33,312 bases of DNA from Acidobacteriota bacterium (GCA_029263375.1 JAJCXP010000313.1:1-33312), one strand, 5' to 3'; positions 9,300 through 17,600 are shown, counted from the first letter of the stretch. The notes: generated by a model not told the origin, from the sequence alone. Numbers and translations: made by a program.

Positions 9300-9728
9300 C
9301 TACGAACCACCGGCAACAAAGATCTCGACCGCCGTGCCCGCCAACTCACGATCAGGCGGGTACGTCAGTAGTTTGTGTGCATCCTCGAGTGAAATCCATC
9401 GCGCCGTGTCGACCTCCTCGTCCGCCGCTCGCGACTCGACATCGCCCGCCAGCGCCTCCATCAGCCAGTAGCGCACGATCTTGAGGCGACCGCCCGCGTC
9501 CCGATAGATGGATGCCGGCAGTTCGTCGGCCCGTCGGCAGGAGAGTGCGGTCTCTTCGAGAACCTCACGCAGCGCTGCCTGTTCGAAGGACTCCCCGGCA
9601 TCGAGCTTGCCCTTCGGGAAGCTCCAATCGTCGTACCGGGGCCGGTGGACCAACAGCAGCTGGACCTCGCCGTCCGCCTCGCGAACCACCACCCCGCCCG
9701 CCGCCTGCACTTCGATCGAATCGGTCAA
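9300..9728 (-). CDS. Nudix hydrolase (diadenosine tetraphosphatase-like)
   Basis: This 142-residue cytoplasmic protein has the Nudix box GKLDAGESFEQAALREVLEE starting near residue 39. It keeps Gx5Ex7RE and the metal-binding EE pair, with Ala where the consensus has the final Gly. The lead-in RYDDWSFPKGKL resembles the asymmetrical Ap4A hydrolase and MutT-like branch, so the likely reaction is hydrolysis of a nucleoside diphosphate-X compound such as Ap4A. The start used here is TTG; GTG codons for Val7 and Val12-13 would also leave the box intact, and no strong Shine-Dalgarno decides it. The gene sits 24 bp before the large exported protein gene on the same strand. The 207-bp region upstream of it (9729-9935) shows no gene or RNA that I can support. 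Confidence 0.85.
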   Translation of the reverse strand: MTDSIEVQAAGGVVVREADGEVQLLLVHRPRYDDWSFPKGKLDAGESFEQAALREVLEETALSCRRADELPASIYRDAGGRLKIVRYWLMEALAGDVESRAADEEVDTARWISLEDAHKLLTYPPDRELAGTAVEIFVAGGS

Positions 9729-9935
9729 ATCCAGGCTGGCCCTGTCCGCGCACGCACGGCGGCAGCGGGTTCTTCGATCTCAGAGTGCAATGCCGGCTCC
9801 CGCCCGTGAACTGGTCAGTTTTCGCTACGGTTTCAGCGTGTGCGCTGGCGCCAGAGAGATCCTACCGCGAGATGCGGCTCAAGCCGGGCACAGCGAGACT
9901 CGTCGCGCGAGCCTGCACGCACGGTGCCAGACCGG

Positions 9936-11408
9936 CTATCGAGGCTCGAAGTCGACCACCAGCGGCAGGTGGTCGGACATCTCGAGCGTGTCGCCGGCCT
10001 CGAGCCCGGCGGCGTCGAGCGCCTCCTGGGGCATGCCCTCGGTGTCGGGCACGAAGCTTTGTACGAGCTCGAGAGCGTCGCCGGTGTAGAGCGCGAAGTC
10101 GAGCTTGCCCGGTGAGAAATCGGACCCCGCGCGCCGCCAGGTATGGATCAACCGGCGGTGAGTGTGCCGCAGGGGCGCCTCCCGCAGCGAGCCCTCCGCG
10201 CGGCCGGGGGCGAAGTCGGGGCCGTTCGAGGAATCGACGAAGACACCGTCGCGCAAGGTCCGAAACTGGCGCTGGAAACCGACCAGATTCATGTCGCCGA
10301 GCAGGATCATCGGATCCTCCGGATCGATCGCGAACGGACCGCCGCCGCTCAGCAGATCGCGCCAGGTCGCCATCAGGTTGTCGACCTCTTCGTCGCGGCC
10401 CGGGTCGTTGTCGCAGCAGGGCGGGTGGATGTTGAAGAGCACCAGGTTGCGGCCTCCGAGCGCTGCTGGCAGCTCTATCTGCGTGACCAGATTGGCATCG
10501 ATCGACCCGGCGGCGAGGATCGGAAACGCGCTCGCCGTGTGGATGTCGTCGACCTGCGTCACCGTCCAGGTGCGACCGCCGCCCAGCGGCAGCACCATGT
10601 CCAGATATTCCGCCGTCAAACTGGCGCTCCACTCTCGCAACGACTGTAGGCAGACGATGTCGGGCTGGATCGACTGGAGGAAGCGCGCGTAGATCTCGGG
10701 GACGACCCCGATCAAGGCGTCCTCGACGTTGATACTGACGATCCGCAGGGTGTCGCCGGCGGCGCGCTCGAGCGCGATCGGCTTCGGCGGCGCGACCGCT
10801 TTCTTGCCCAGCTTGTAGGTCACCGTGCCGGCATTCGGCAACCGGTCGCCCCCGGCGCCCTCCTCGCGCAGGAAGAGCCGCACCTTGCGGCGCTTGCCCG
10901 ACAGCTTCTCCACCGGCGGCAGCTCGACCCGGATCTCGAAGACGTCCGAGGAGAAGGTCGGCAGCGCCTGCACCGCGCCGGCGCCGGGAGGCTCCTCGGT
11001 GGCGTTGCCGGCCGCGTCGTAGCGGATGATCCGCCGCTCGCCGAAGCGGATCTCGAGATCCACGCCCAGCGAACCGACCGGCAGGCCGGTCGTCTTCTTC
11101 CTGTCGGTGTCCAGGTAGAGCCGCAGGAGATTGCCGATCACCTGATTGGGAGAGTTCTGGAGCAGGGTCTCGCGCCCCACCTCGAGCCGCAGGAACAGCG
11201 CCTGACCGTCATCTGCCAACCACAGGCGCCCCAGGTCGAGTCCCTCGGACTGGCCGTCGCCCGCCGGGTCGGTCACCCGAGGACGGCGCCCGCCCCATTC
11301 GTCGAACTTGCCGTCGGTCACGACCGCGAGACTCTTGGCCCAGACCGTGCCCGGCGTCAGGCATGCCAGTGTGACCAGTACAACCAGAGCTCGTGACGCG
11401 TTGCGCAC
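9936..11408 (-). CDS. Exported endonuclease/exonuclease/phosphatase-fold protein with N-terminal CBM9-like domain
   Basis: The start is placed at GTG 11408, which yields a 490-residue protein with a good signal peptide (VRNASRALVVLVTLACLTPG, cleavage near VWA-KS). The frame is open further upstream, but that part overlaps the nucleoside transporter gene and reads as shadow sequence. Residues about 30-200 begin GKFDEWGG and contain LADDGQALFLRLEV, resembling the CBM9/DOMON-like sandwich often placed before extracellular enzymes. Residues about 230-490 form the EEP domain: SINVE, DIVCLQ, FNIHP, LLGDMNLV, KLDFAL and SDHLPLVVDF. The Glu that normally follows LQ and binds the catalytic metal is Ser256 here. 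The substrate could be extracellular nucleic acid, a sphingolipid or an inositol phosphate; sequence alone cannot decide. It begins 17 bp after the nucleoside transporter stop, hinting at nucleic-acid or nucleoside scavenging. Confidence 0.85.
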   Translation of the reverse strand: MRNASRALVVLVTLACLTPGTVWAKSLAVVTDGKFDEWGGRRPRVTDPAGDGQSEGLDLGRLWLADDGQALFLRLEVGRETLLQNSPNQVIGNLLRLYLDTDRKKTTGLPVGSLGVDLEIRFGERRIIRYDAAGNATEEPPGAGAVQALPTFSSDVFEIRVELPPVEKLSGKRRKVRLFLREEGAGGDRLPNAGTVTYKLGKKAVAPPKPIALERAAGDTLRIVSINVEDALIGVVPEIYARFLQSIQPDIVCLQSLREWSASLTAEYLDMVLPLGGGRTWTVTQVDDIHTASAFPILAAGSIDANLVTQIELPAALGGRNLVLFNIHPPCCDNDPGRDEEVDNLMATWRDLLSGGGPFAIDPEDPMILLGDMNLVGFQRQFRTLRDGVFVDSSNGPDFAPGRAEGSLREAPLRHTHRRLIHTWRRAGSDFSPGKLDFALYTGDALELVQSFVPDTEGMPQEALDAAGLEAGDTLEMSDHLPLVVDFEPR

Positions 11409-11425
11409 GGTCGCCGGCCCGTGCT

Positions 11426-13078
11426 CTAGAGCAACATTCCGGCGATGGTCGCCGTCAGCCAGGACGCCAGCGCGCCGCCGAGCATCGCCTTGAGGCCGAC
11501 CGCCGCGAGATCCGAGCGGCGCTCCGGGGCCAGCGCGCTCATGCCGCCGATCTGGATGCCGATCGACGAGAAGTTGGCGAACCCGCACAGCGCGTAGGTC
11601 GAGATCACGATCGAGCGCTCGCTGAGCTGGCCGGTCTGGATGTAGCTGCCCAGGGTGCCGTAGGAGACGAACTCGTTGAGCGACAGCTTGACGCCCAGCA
11701 GGTTGCCGACCTTGCCAGCATCCTCCCAGGGCACGCCGAGCAGCCAGGCGAGCGGCGCCAGCAGGGTTCCGAAGAGAGTCTGGAGCGAGCCCGGGAAGAG
11801 GCCGATGAACTCGCTCTCGACCGGTGACATGCCACCCGCCGAGTAGGTCCTCACCTCGCCGTAGCCGCGGTTGGCGAACAGGCTCGGCACCAGCTTGCCG
11901 TCGATCACCGAGTCGAGGAAGTTCATCAGCACGTCCGCCACCGCGATCAGGGCGATGAAACCGAGCAGCATGGCGCCGACGTTGACCGCCAGCTTGAGAC
12001 CGTCGGTAATGCCGTTGGTCGCCGCCTCGATCACGTTGCTGCCGCTGTCGATCTCGGGCAGCTCGACGTCGCCGGCGGTCTGCGAGTGCTCGAGCTCCGG
12101 GTAGATGATCTTGCCGATCACCAGCGCCGCCGGCGCCGACATCACGGTCGCGGCCACCAGGTGCCCGGCCGGGACCCCGAGCGCGATGTAGCCGGCCAGG
12201 ACGCCGCCGGCGATGGTCGCGAAGCCGCCGACCATGACCGTCAGCAGCTCGCTCCGGGTCATGCCCATCAGGAACGGCCGGATCAGCAGCGGCGCTTCCG
12301 TCTGGCCGACAAAAATGTTGGCGCTGCACGACAGCGTCTCGGCGCCGCTGGTGCCGATCGTCCAGCGCATGAAGCGGCTGACCGCCTGGATCACCTTCTG
12401 CATCAGCCCGAGGTAGTAGAGCACCGCCATGAAGCCGCCGAAGAAGATGATCGTCGGCAGCACCTTGAAGGCGAACTGCATGCCGAACCCGGGCCAGCTC
12501 GGAGCCGGCCCGAAGTAGGCCGGATCCGCCAGGTTGCCGAACAGGAAGCGAGCGCCGTAATCCGAGAGGTTCAGAAACGCCGCGACCCGACTGCTGAAGA
12601 CCTCGAAGATCTGCCGACCCGGGATCTGTCGCGACACCAGGATCGCGACGCCCAGGACGACGATCAGGGCGCCGGCGTAGCGCTGGAGCGACGCCGGCAG
12701 GTTCACCCACCCGCGAACCAGCAGGAAGGCGACCAGCGCCAGGAGCAGGTAGAGGTCGGCCGGCGCCGGCAGCAGAGTCAGCACGAAGCCCGCCGCGAGC
12801 GCGATCGGGATCACCGCCGCCGTCCGCTTCCAACCTTGGCCGCCCTCGTCGGACTCGTCGCGCAGCATGTAGCTCACCAGGAGCAGCCCGAGCAGCACCA
12901 TGCCGACGTAGCTCAGGATGTCCGCACGCAGGATGATCAGGGCGAGCGTGAACTGGAGGCCGAGGCCCCAGACCACCGGCCGCAGGCGCACCTTCCGCTT
13001 GTGGTACGAGAGCAACCACGCGAGGCCCAGGAGGGCCAGCAGACCCAGCAGACTGACCGGATTCATCGGCGGCGCCAT
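11426..13078 (-). CDS. Concentrative nucleoside transporter (CNT/NupC family)
   Basis: This 550-residue inner-membrane protein has many hydrophobic segments throughout. The CNT signature regions are present: GQTEAPLLIRPFL (nucleoside-binding GQTEA), LNEFVSYGTLGSY (counterpart of NEFVAY) and ALCGFANFSSIGIQIGG near the C-terminus. Family members import nucleosides with Na+ or H+. It is longer than E. coli NupC (about 400 residues) because of an N-terminal block of extra hydrophobic segments (about 1-170). ATG 13078 is used; a second in-frame ATG at 13066 would also keep the first helix, and neither has a convincing Shine-Dalgarno. The exported EEP-fold protein follows after 17 bp, so import of nucleosides released outside the cell is a reasonable joint role. 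It is divergent from the amino-acid dehydrogenase gene with a 63-bp gap. Confidence 0.93.
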   Translation of the reverse strand: MAPPMNPVSLLGLLALLGLAWLLSYHKRKVRLRPVVWGLGLQFTLALIILRADILSYVGMVLLGLLLVSYMLRDESDEGGQGWKRTAAVIPIALAAGFVLTLLPAPADLYLLLALVAFLLVRGWVNLPASLQRYAGALIVVLGVAILVSRQIPGRQIFEVFSSRVAAFLNLSDYGARFLFGNLADPAYFGPAPSWPGFGMQFAFKVLPTIIFFGGFMAVLYYLGLMQKVIQAVSRFMRWTIGTSGAETLSCSANIFVGQTEAPLLIRPFLMGMTRSELLTVMVGGFATIAGGVLAGYIALGVPAGHLVAATVMSAPAALVIGKIIYPELEHSQTAGDVELPEIDSGSNVIEAATNGITDGLKLAVNVGAMLLGFIALIAVADVLMNFLDSVIDGKLVPSLFANRGYGEVRTYSAGGMSPVESEFIGLFPGSLQTLFGTLLAPLAWLLGVPWEDAGKVGNLLGVKLSLNEFVSYGTLGSYIQTGQLSERSIVISTYALCGFANFSSIGIQIGGMSALAPERRSDLAAVGLKAMLGGALASWLTATIAGMLL

Positions 13079-13105
13079 CTTAGCCCGGACGCCCGGTAGA
13101 CGCCT

Positions 13106-13118
13106 AACCGGACCGGTT
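13106..13118. promoter_or_regulatory. Inverted repeat in the nucleoside transporter/dehydrogenase divergent promoter region
   Basis: AACCGG-A-CCGGTT is a perfect 6-bp inverted repeat with a 1-bp centre, roughly in the middle of the 63-bp divergent gap and over the expected -35 position of the dehydrogenase promoter. Its GGACCGGT core recurs at 14191-14198, inside a 10-bp palindrome ahead of the AAC(3) gene. An operator role is an inference. Confidence 0.35.
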
Positions 13119-13128
13119 CTCCCTGGGC

Positions 13129-13134
13129 TACAAT
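13129..13134 (+). promoter_or_regulatory. -10 box for a leaderless dehydrogenase transcript
   Basis: TACAAT ends 7 bp before the ATG at 13142, so a normal start point would fall on or next to the start codon. There is no Shine-Dalgarno and no clear -35 hexamer. Confidence 0.5.
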
Positions 13135-13141
13135 CCCGCAC

Positions 13142-14188
13142 ATGGCGAGAGACATCCTCGATCTCATGGCCGCCTGGGACGGCCTCGGTGTGGTCTGCCG
13201 GCACGACCGGCCCACCGGCACCTGGATATTCATCTGTCTCCACAACGACAAGCTCGGTGCGCCCACCGGCGGCAGCCGCATGAAGGTCTATCCGGACATC
13301 GCCGACGGTCTCGAGGACGGCATGCGCCTGGCCGAAGGGATGACCTACAAGTGGGCCGGCATCGGCGTCGCCGGCGGCGGCGGCAAGGCGGTGCTGGCGC
13401 TCGAGAAGCCGCTCGAGGGCGAAGAGCGCAACGGCCTGCTGCAACGCTACGGCGAGCTGATCGAGTCCCTGGGTGGCAGGTTCCGCACCGGCGAGGACCT
13501 CGGCACGACCACCGAGGACATGAATCTCGTCGCCAAGAGCACTCGTCACGTGCAGGGATTCCGCAACGGCGTGAAGATCAACCCGAGCCCGTTCACCGCC
13601 CAGGGCGTCTTCAGCGGCATCAAGGCGGCACTGGGGGTCGCCTTCGGCGATGATTCGCCCGCCGACCGCACGATCCTGGTGCAGGGCGTCGGCAATGTCG
13701 GCGCCACCCTGGCGCGGCTCCTGAAAGAGGCCGGCGCTCGGATCCTGGTCAACGACCTCGACGCCCAGCGCGCGGCGGAGCTCGCCGCCGAGCTCGGCGG
13801 CACCCCCGTCAGCAACGACGACCTCTTCACCACCGAATGCGACGTCTACGCTCCGTGCGCGATCGGCGCCACCCTGAACGAAACCACCATCGCGCAGCTC
13901 GCCTGCAAGATCGTCGGCGGCTCGGCCAACAATCAGCTCGCCGAGGCGGCGGACGGGGAGCGCCTCCACGAACGCGGCATCCTCTACGCCCCGGACTACA
14001 TCATCAACGCCGGCGGCGCTTACTCCTTCGCCCTGCTCGAGGACGGCGTCACCGAGGACGCCGAGATCCTCGCGCGCATGGACACCATCGGCGTCACGGT
14101 CACCGAGATTCTCTCCGAAGCGGTGCGTGACAACGAGACGCCGGTAGCCGTGGCGCGCCGTCGGGTCGAGCGCGTTCTGGAAGCCTAG
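13142..14188 (+). CDS. Glu/Leu/Phe/Val dehydrogenase family protein (probable branched-chain amino acid dehydrogenase)
   Basis: This is a 348-residue cytoplasmic NAD-dependent oxidative deaminase. The substrate domain contains GGSRMKVYPD, then MTYKWAGIGVAGGGGKAVL with the family's two lysines, and RTGEDLGTTTEDM with the catalytic Asp region. The Rossmann domain starts at VQGVGNVGATLARLL near residue 180 and NDLD follows at the end of the second strand. Length and the GGGGKAVL form fit leucine/valine/phenylalanine dehydrogenases (about 350-365 residues) better than glutamate dehydrogenases (over 400). The reaction would be L-amino acid + NAD+ + H2O to 2-oxoacid + NH3 + NADH. The ATG lacks a Shine-Dalgarno and seems to be leaderless. 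The AAC(3)-family gene follows after 20 bp on the same strand. Confidence 0.92.
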   Translation: MARDILDLMAAWDGLGVVCRHDRPTGTWIFICLHNDKLGAPTGGSRMKVYPDIADGLEDGMRLAEGMTYKWAGIGVAGGGGKAVLALEKPLEGEERNGLLQRYGELIESLGGRFRTGEDLGTTTEDMNLVAKSTRHVQGFRNGVKINPSPFTAQGVFSGIKAALGVAFGDDSPADRTILVQGVGNVGATLARLLKEAGARILVNDLDAQRAAELAAELGGTPVSNDDLFTTECDVYAPCAIGATLNETTIAQLACKIVGGSANNQLAEAADGERLHERGILYAPDYIINAGGAYSFALLEDGVTEDAEILARMDTIGVTVTEILSEAVRDNETPVAVARRRVERVLEA

Positions 14189-14208
14189 CGGGACCGGTCC
14201 AACGACCG

Positions 14209-15024
14209 ATGAAACCGACCGATCACGCCGAGCTGCTCAACCAGCTCGAGCGGCTCGGCGTCAGAAGCGGCGGCGTACTCCTGGTGCACACTTCCTTTCG
14301 CGCCGTGCGCCCGGTCGCCGACGGTCCGCTCGGCCTGATCGAGGCGTTGCGCGCCGCCCTCGGGCCGGCCGGTACGCTGGTCATGCCGACCATGACCGCC
14401 GGCAAGTCGATCTTCGACCCGAAGACCACGCCCACCAAGGGCATGGGGGTGACCGCCGACCTCTTCTGGCCTCAACCCGGGGTGATCCGCAGCACGCATC
14501 CGGCAGGATCGTTCGCCGCCCAGGGACCACGCGCCGAAGAGCTCTGCGCGCCGCAGCCCCTATCGCCACCGCACGGGCCGGACAGCCCGGTCGGTCGTGT
14601 TCACGACCTCGACGGGCAGGTCCTGCTCCTCGGCGTGGGCTACGACGCCTGCACGACGCTCCACCTCGCGGAGTCGCTCGCCGGCGTGCCCTATTCAGTC
14701 TTCCACTCGTGCGTCGTTGAAGTCGACGGCTCCCCGCGCACGGTGATGATCCCCGAGACCGATCACTGTTGCCAACGCTTCGCCCTCGCCGAAGGGTGGC
14801 TCGCCGAGCGGGGTCTCCAACGCAAGGGGCGGGTCGGCCACGGCACCGCCCGGCTGTGCCAGGCGCGGGAACTTGTCGTCGTCGCGGTCGAGCGCCTGAA
14901 GCGCGATCCCCTGATCTTTCTTTGTCCTCCGTCGGACCACTGCGGAGAGTGTGACGTCGCTCGGCGGTCGGCAGAGATCGGCTCTCCCCTCGAGGCGTTC
15001 CGAGGCCATCCGCCGGCGAACTAA
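14209..15024 (+). CDS. AAC(3)-family (antibiotic N-acetyltransferase fold) acetyltransferase
   Basis: This 271-residue cytoplasmic protein matches the aminoglycoside 3-N-acetyltransferase fold along its whole length. Visible motifs are VLLVHTSFRAV near residue 24, TLVMPTMTAG, STHPAGSFAAQGPRAEEL, the CTTLHLAE motif with the conserved Thr-His-Glu set, and a C-terminal FLCPPSDHCGECDVARRS. Family members transfer acetyl from acetyl-CoA to an amine. Chromosomal copies in environmental bacteria often act on other amines, so antibiotic resistance should not be assumed. The ATG is 20 bp after the dehydrogenase stop without a good Shine-Dalgarno; the palindrome GGACCGGTCC sits at 14191-14200 between them. 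It is probably co-transcribed with the dehydrogenase, and is convergent with the peroxiredoxin gene. Confidence 0.88.
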   Translation: MKPTDHAELLNQLERLGVRSGGVLLVHTSFRAVRPVADGPLGLIEALRAALGPAGTLVMPTMTAGKSIFDPKTTPTKGMGVTADLFWPQPGVIRSTHPAGSFAAQGPRAEELCAPQPLSPPHGPDSPVGRVHDLDGQVLLLGVGYDACTTLHLAESLAGVPYSVFHSCVVEVDGSPRTVMIPETDHCCQRFALAEGWLAERGLQRKGRVGHGTARLCQARELVVVAVERLKRDPLIFLCPPSDHCGECDVARRSAEIGSPLEAFRGHPPAN

Positions 15025-15079
15025 CGGGAGGCGGCGTCCATTCGGCTCACACCTGGCGACCGTCCGTGGGTGCCTGGGA

Positions 15080-15586
15080 TCAGTCGTCGGAGCGAGTCGC
15101 ACCGCGCAGCTCGGCGAGCATCGCCTCCGCCGAGCTCACCGTGACGCCCCTGCCCGGCTCGACCGCGAGCTTCACCAACGTCCCGTCCTCGACCAGCGCC
15201 GCGTAGCGCACCGAGCGCTCCCCCATCCCGAAGGGACCGAGATCGAGCTCCAGGCCGAGCGCGCGCGTGAGCTCGCCGCTGCCGTCGGCGAGCATCAGGA
15301 TCTCGTCGTCGACGCCCCGCTCCCGGCGCCAAGCGTCCATCACGTAGGCGTCGTTGACCGACACGCAGGCGATCGTGTCGACTCCCGCGTCCAGAAGATC
15401 CGTCACCCGTGCCTGGTAGCCGGGCAGGTGGGTGTCCGAGCAGGCTGGAGTAAAAGCTCCGGGCACCGCGAACAGCAGCACGCGCTTGCCGCCGAGGAGC
15501 TCCTCGGTGGACAGCGGCTGGACTCCGTCTTCGGTCAGGAGACGCAGGGTGGCTTCGGGGATCCGGTCGCCGATCTCGATCGTCAT
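15080..15586 (-). CDS. Peroxiredoxin (Prx5-like)
   Basis: This is a 168-residue cytoplasmic thiol peroxidase. The active-site segment FAVPGAFTPACSDTHLPGY carries the peroxidatic Cys (about residue 49) with the Pro and Thr of PxxxTxxC. YVMDAWRRERG, ILMLADGSGELTRALG and RYAALVEDGTLVKL are typical of the Prx5/hybrid type. No second resolving cysteine is apparent, so it would work as a 1-Cys enzyme or with an outside thiol such as glutathione or thioredoxin. The ATG has TATCCT 7 bp upstream and no Shine-Dalgarno, suggesting a leaderless mRNA. It is divergent from the GNAT gene. Confidence 0.93.
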   Translation of the reverse strand: MTIEIGDRIPEATLRLLTEDGVQPLSTEELLGGKRVLLFAVPGAFTPACSDTHLPGYQARVTDLLDAGVDTIACVSVNDAYVMDAWRRERGVDDEILMLADGSGELTRALGLELDLGPFGMGERSVRYAALVEDGTLVKLAVEPGRGVTVSSAEAMLAELRGATRSDD

Positions 15587-15593
15587 GGCGCGC

Positions 15594-15599
15594 AGGATA
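15594..15599 (-). promoter_or_regulatory. -10 box of the peroxiredoxin gene
   Basis: Read on the - strand, TATCCT ends 7 bp before the ATG at 15586. A -35-like TTGGGA lies 18 bp further upstream (15618-15623). The arrangement predicts a transcript that begins at or next to the start codon. Confidence 0.5.
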
Positions 15600-15676
15600 C
15601 CTGACCCGGCGGCAGCGTCCCAAGTCGTCCTGGAAGCGTGCTAGGCTCGGCCCGCGCGTTCCGCGCCCCCACCAGA

Positions 15677-16213
15677 ATGCCCAAACGATTCCCCCAAGAA
15701 GCCGTACTCCGAGACGGCCGCAGGGTGTTGATTCGTCCGTTCGTGGCGAGCGACACCGAAGCGCTCTGGAGCTTCTTTCAGAGCCTGCCGCCCGACCTAC
15801 GCCGGTTCGCCTGGCACAACCTCGAAGATCGAGCGCTGATCGAGTCGTGGGGCCAGAACATCGATTACTCGACCAACCTGCCGCTGCTGGCCTTTGACGA
15901 TCACCGGGTGGTCGCCGACGCGACGGTCAAGCGCCGTCACGGCGGTCCGCTGCGGATGGTCGGCCGGCTGGCCTGGCTGCTCGAGCCGGAGTATCGCGGC
16001 CAGGGACTCGGCACGCTCCTGATCAACAACTTCATCCGCATCGGCCGGGCCTACGGCCTGCGCCACCTGACCTGCATGCTGATCTCCGACCTCGAGGCGG
16101 ACGCCGTCGCCACCCTGAGCGGCCTGGGCTTCGAGGAGATCCCGATCGCCGGTTACGGCAGCGATCCGGACGGTAATCCGCACGACATGGTCAAGCTGGT
16201 CCTCAAGCTGTAG
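15677..16213 (+). CDS. GNAT-family N-acetyltransferase
   Basis: This is a 178-residue cytoplasmic protein. The N-terminal part (LRDGRRVLIRPFVASDTEAL) is like the acetyltransferase domain of Pat-type protein acetylases. The acetyl-CoA binding motif A is EYRGQGLGTLLINNFI near residues 112-127, followed by motif B around GLGFEE. The ATG at 15677 is chosen because the 13 upstream in-frame codons are GC-rich promoter-like sequence containing TAGGCT at 15642-15647, a possible -10 that leaves a short leader. The acceptor is unknown; a protein lysine or small amine is possible. It ends 10 bp from the convergent multicopper oxidase gene with no visible terminator between. Confidence 0.88.
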   Translation: MPKRFPQEAVLRDGRRVLIRPFVASDTEALWSFFQSLPPDLRRFAWHNLEDRALIESWGQNIDYSTNLPLLAFDDHRVVADATVKRRHGGPLRMVGRLAWLLEPEYRGQGLGTLLINNFIRIGRAYGLRHLTCMLISDLEADAVATLSGLGFEEIPIAGYGSDPDGNPHDMVKLVLKL

Positions 16214-16223
16214 GCCGGACCGC

Positions 16224-17600
16224 CTAGATCAGCCCCTCGGGGGCAGAATCCACCTTCCACGCCACCGTGCCCTCCGGGTGGTCGTACCATCCCGGATCCT
16301 GGTAGCTGTCGATTCCGGCCCGGATCTTCATCATGGTGAACATCCCGCCCATTTCGATCGGCCCGTACGGTCCGGTGCCGGCCATCATCGGTAACGTGTT
16401 CTCCGGACCTGCCATGTGCTCGGCGTGCTCGGCGTGCTCGGCCATGCCGGCGGTGCCCATCGTCGTGTAGCCCTCGATCAGCTCGGACACTCGCGCACCC
16501 ACCTCCCGCAGATCAGCGCCGATCGGGTTCGGGACCTCGTGGCCCATGGCGTTCATCGCGTGATGCGTCTTGTGGCAGTGCAGCGGCCAGTCGCCGGGCA
16601 CGTCGGCCACGAAGTCGGCAGCCCGCGTCTGGCCGTTGACGATGTTGAGCGAGCTCTCGGGCACCCAGGCCGAGCGCGGGATCTGCCCGCCGTCGGTCTC
16701 GACCACCCACATGCGGTGCCCGTGAATGTGCATCGGATGACTGGTCATGCTGACGTTGGCGAAACGCAGCCGCACTCGGTCGTTCTGGCGAATGATCAGC
16801 GGGCTGGTGCCGGGGTAGGCGCGTCCGTTGAGGGTGAAGATGTCGAAGTCGAGCATGACGCTCGGATCGGGCCGGTAGGTGCCGGGATGGATCGCCCACA
16901 TGTGCGGAAAGATGCAGAAGTCGCGGTCGATCGGCTCGGCCAGCGGCTTCTTCGGGTGGACGACGACGAAGCCCATCATGCCGAGCGCCATCTGCACCAT
17001 CTCGTCGGCATGCGGGTGGTACATGAAGGTACCGTGCTGCCGGAGCTTGAATTCGTAGACGTAGGTCTCGCCCGGCTTGATGTGCGGCTGGAGCATGCCG
17101 CCGACGCCGTCCATGCCATTCGGCAAGAAGATTCCGTGCCAGTGGATCGTGGTGTGCTCGGGCAGCCGGTTGGTGACGAAGATACGTACGTTGTCGCCCT
17201 CGACGGCCTCGATCGTCGGGCCCGGCGAGCCGCCGTTGTAGCCCCAGACCTTGACCGTCATGCCGGGAGCGAACTCCTGCTCGATCTCCTCGGCGACCAG
17301 GTGGAACTCCTTCCAGGCACCGTTCATCCGCCACTTCGCGGTGACGCCGTCCGGCGTCGTCACCGGCGTGTAGCCAAGGTCGCGACGCCAGCCCGCGATG
17401 TCGGACCGAGTCGGTGGCGGTGGCAACGTCCGCCGGCTGGCCGGCGCGGCCATCTTCGGCTGATGATCGGCGTGTGCGGCCGGCATCTGATGCCCGGCGT
17501 GCGGATCCTGCTCCTGGGCGGCGAGCGGCGTCCGGCTCAGGAGCGCGGCGCTACCGCCGGCGACCGCGGCGCGAGCCAACAGGTCTCGACGTGTGATCAT
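16224..17600 (-). CDS. TAT-exported multicopper oxidase of the copper-resistance operon
   Basis: This 458-residue periplasmic oxidase starts with a TAT signal (TRRDLLARAAVAGGSAALLS, cleavage near LAA-QE). The four copper-ligand motifs are present in order: HWHGIFLPNG, YHPHADEM, HPMHIHGHRM and HCHKTHHAMNAM, the last holding type 1 and trinuclear ligands plus an axial Met. It would oxidise Cu(I) to the less toxic Cu(II) with O2 as acceptor; phenol oxidation is also common in the family. A His/Met-rich stretch follows the signal (HAGHQMPAAHADHQPKM), and a 9-bp unit repeated three times at 16416-16442 encodes AEHAEHAEH in a Met-rich insert near residue 390. It overlaps the TolC-family gene by 4 bp (ATGA) with AGGAG upstream, so translation is coupled. 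It is the last gene of the copper operon. Confidence 0.95.
   Translation of the reverse strand: MITRRDLLARAAVAGGSAALLSRTPLAAQEQDPHAGHQMPAAHADHQPKMAAPASRRTLPPPPTRSDIAGWRRDLGYTPVTTPDGVTAKWRMNGAWKEFHLVAEEIEQEFAPGMTVKVWGYNGGSPGPTIEAVEGDNVRIFVTNRLPEHTTIHWHGIFLPNGMDGVGGMLQPHIKPGETYVYEFKLRQHGTFMYHPHADEMVQMALGMMGFVVVHPKKPLAEPIDRDFCIFPHMWAIHPGTYRPDPSVMLDFDIFTLNGRAYPGTSPLIIRQNDRVRLRFANVSMTSHPMHIHGHRMWVVETDGGQIPRSAWVPESSLNIVNGQTRAADFVADVPGDWPLHCHKTHHAMNAMGHEVPNPIGADLREVGARVSELIEGYTTMGTAGMAEHAEHAEHMAGPENTLPMMAGTGPYGPIEMGGMFTMMKIRAGIDSYQDPGWYDHPEGTVAWKVDSAPEGLI

Noticed and set aside
9729-9935. Possible tRNA or small RNA in the gap upstream of the Nudix gene
   Set aside because: I could not fold a cloverleaf or find a promoter-terminator pair; only scattered short inverted repeats are present.
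11409-13019. Upstream extension of the EEP-fold gene to over 1000 codons
   Set aside because: The extra part overlaps the nucleoside transporter in another frame and reads as Arg/Pro/Gly-rich shadow; GTG 11408 gives a good signal peptide.
13079-13969. N-terminal extension of the nucleoside transporter to 847 codons
   Set aside because: The added part is opposite the dehydrogenase gene and has no transporter features; the first helix follows ATG 13078.
14209-15024. Calling the AAC(3)-family gene an antibiotic resistance determinant
   Set aside because: It has no mobile-element context, it matches surrounding base composition, and family membership alone does not show aminoglycoside activity.
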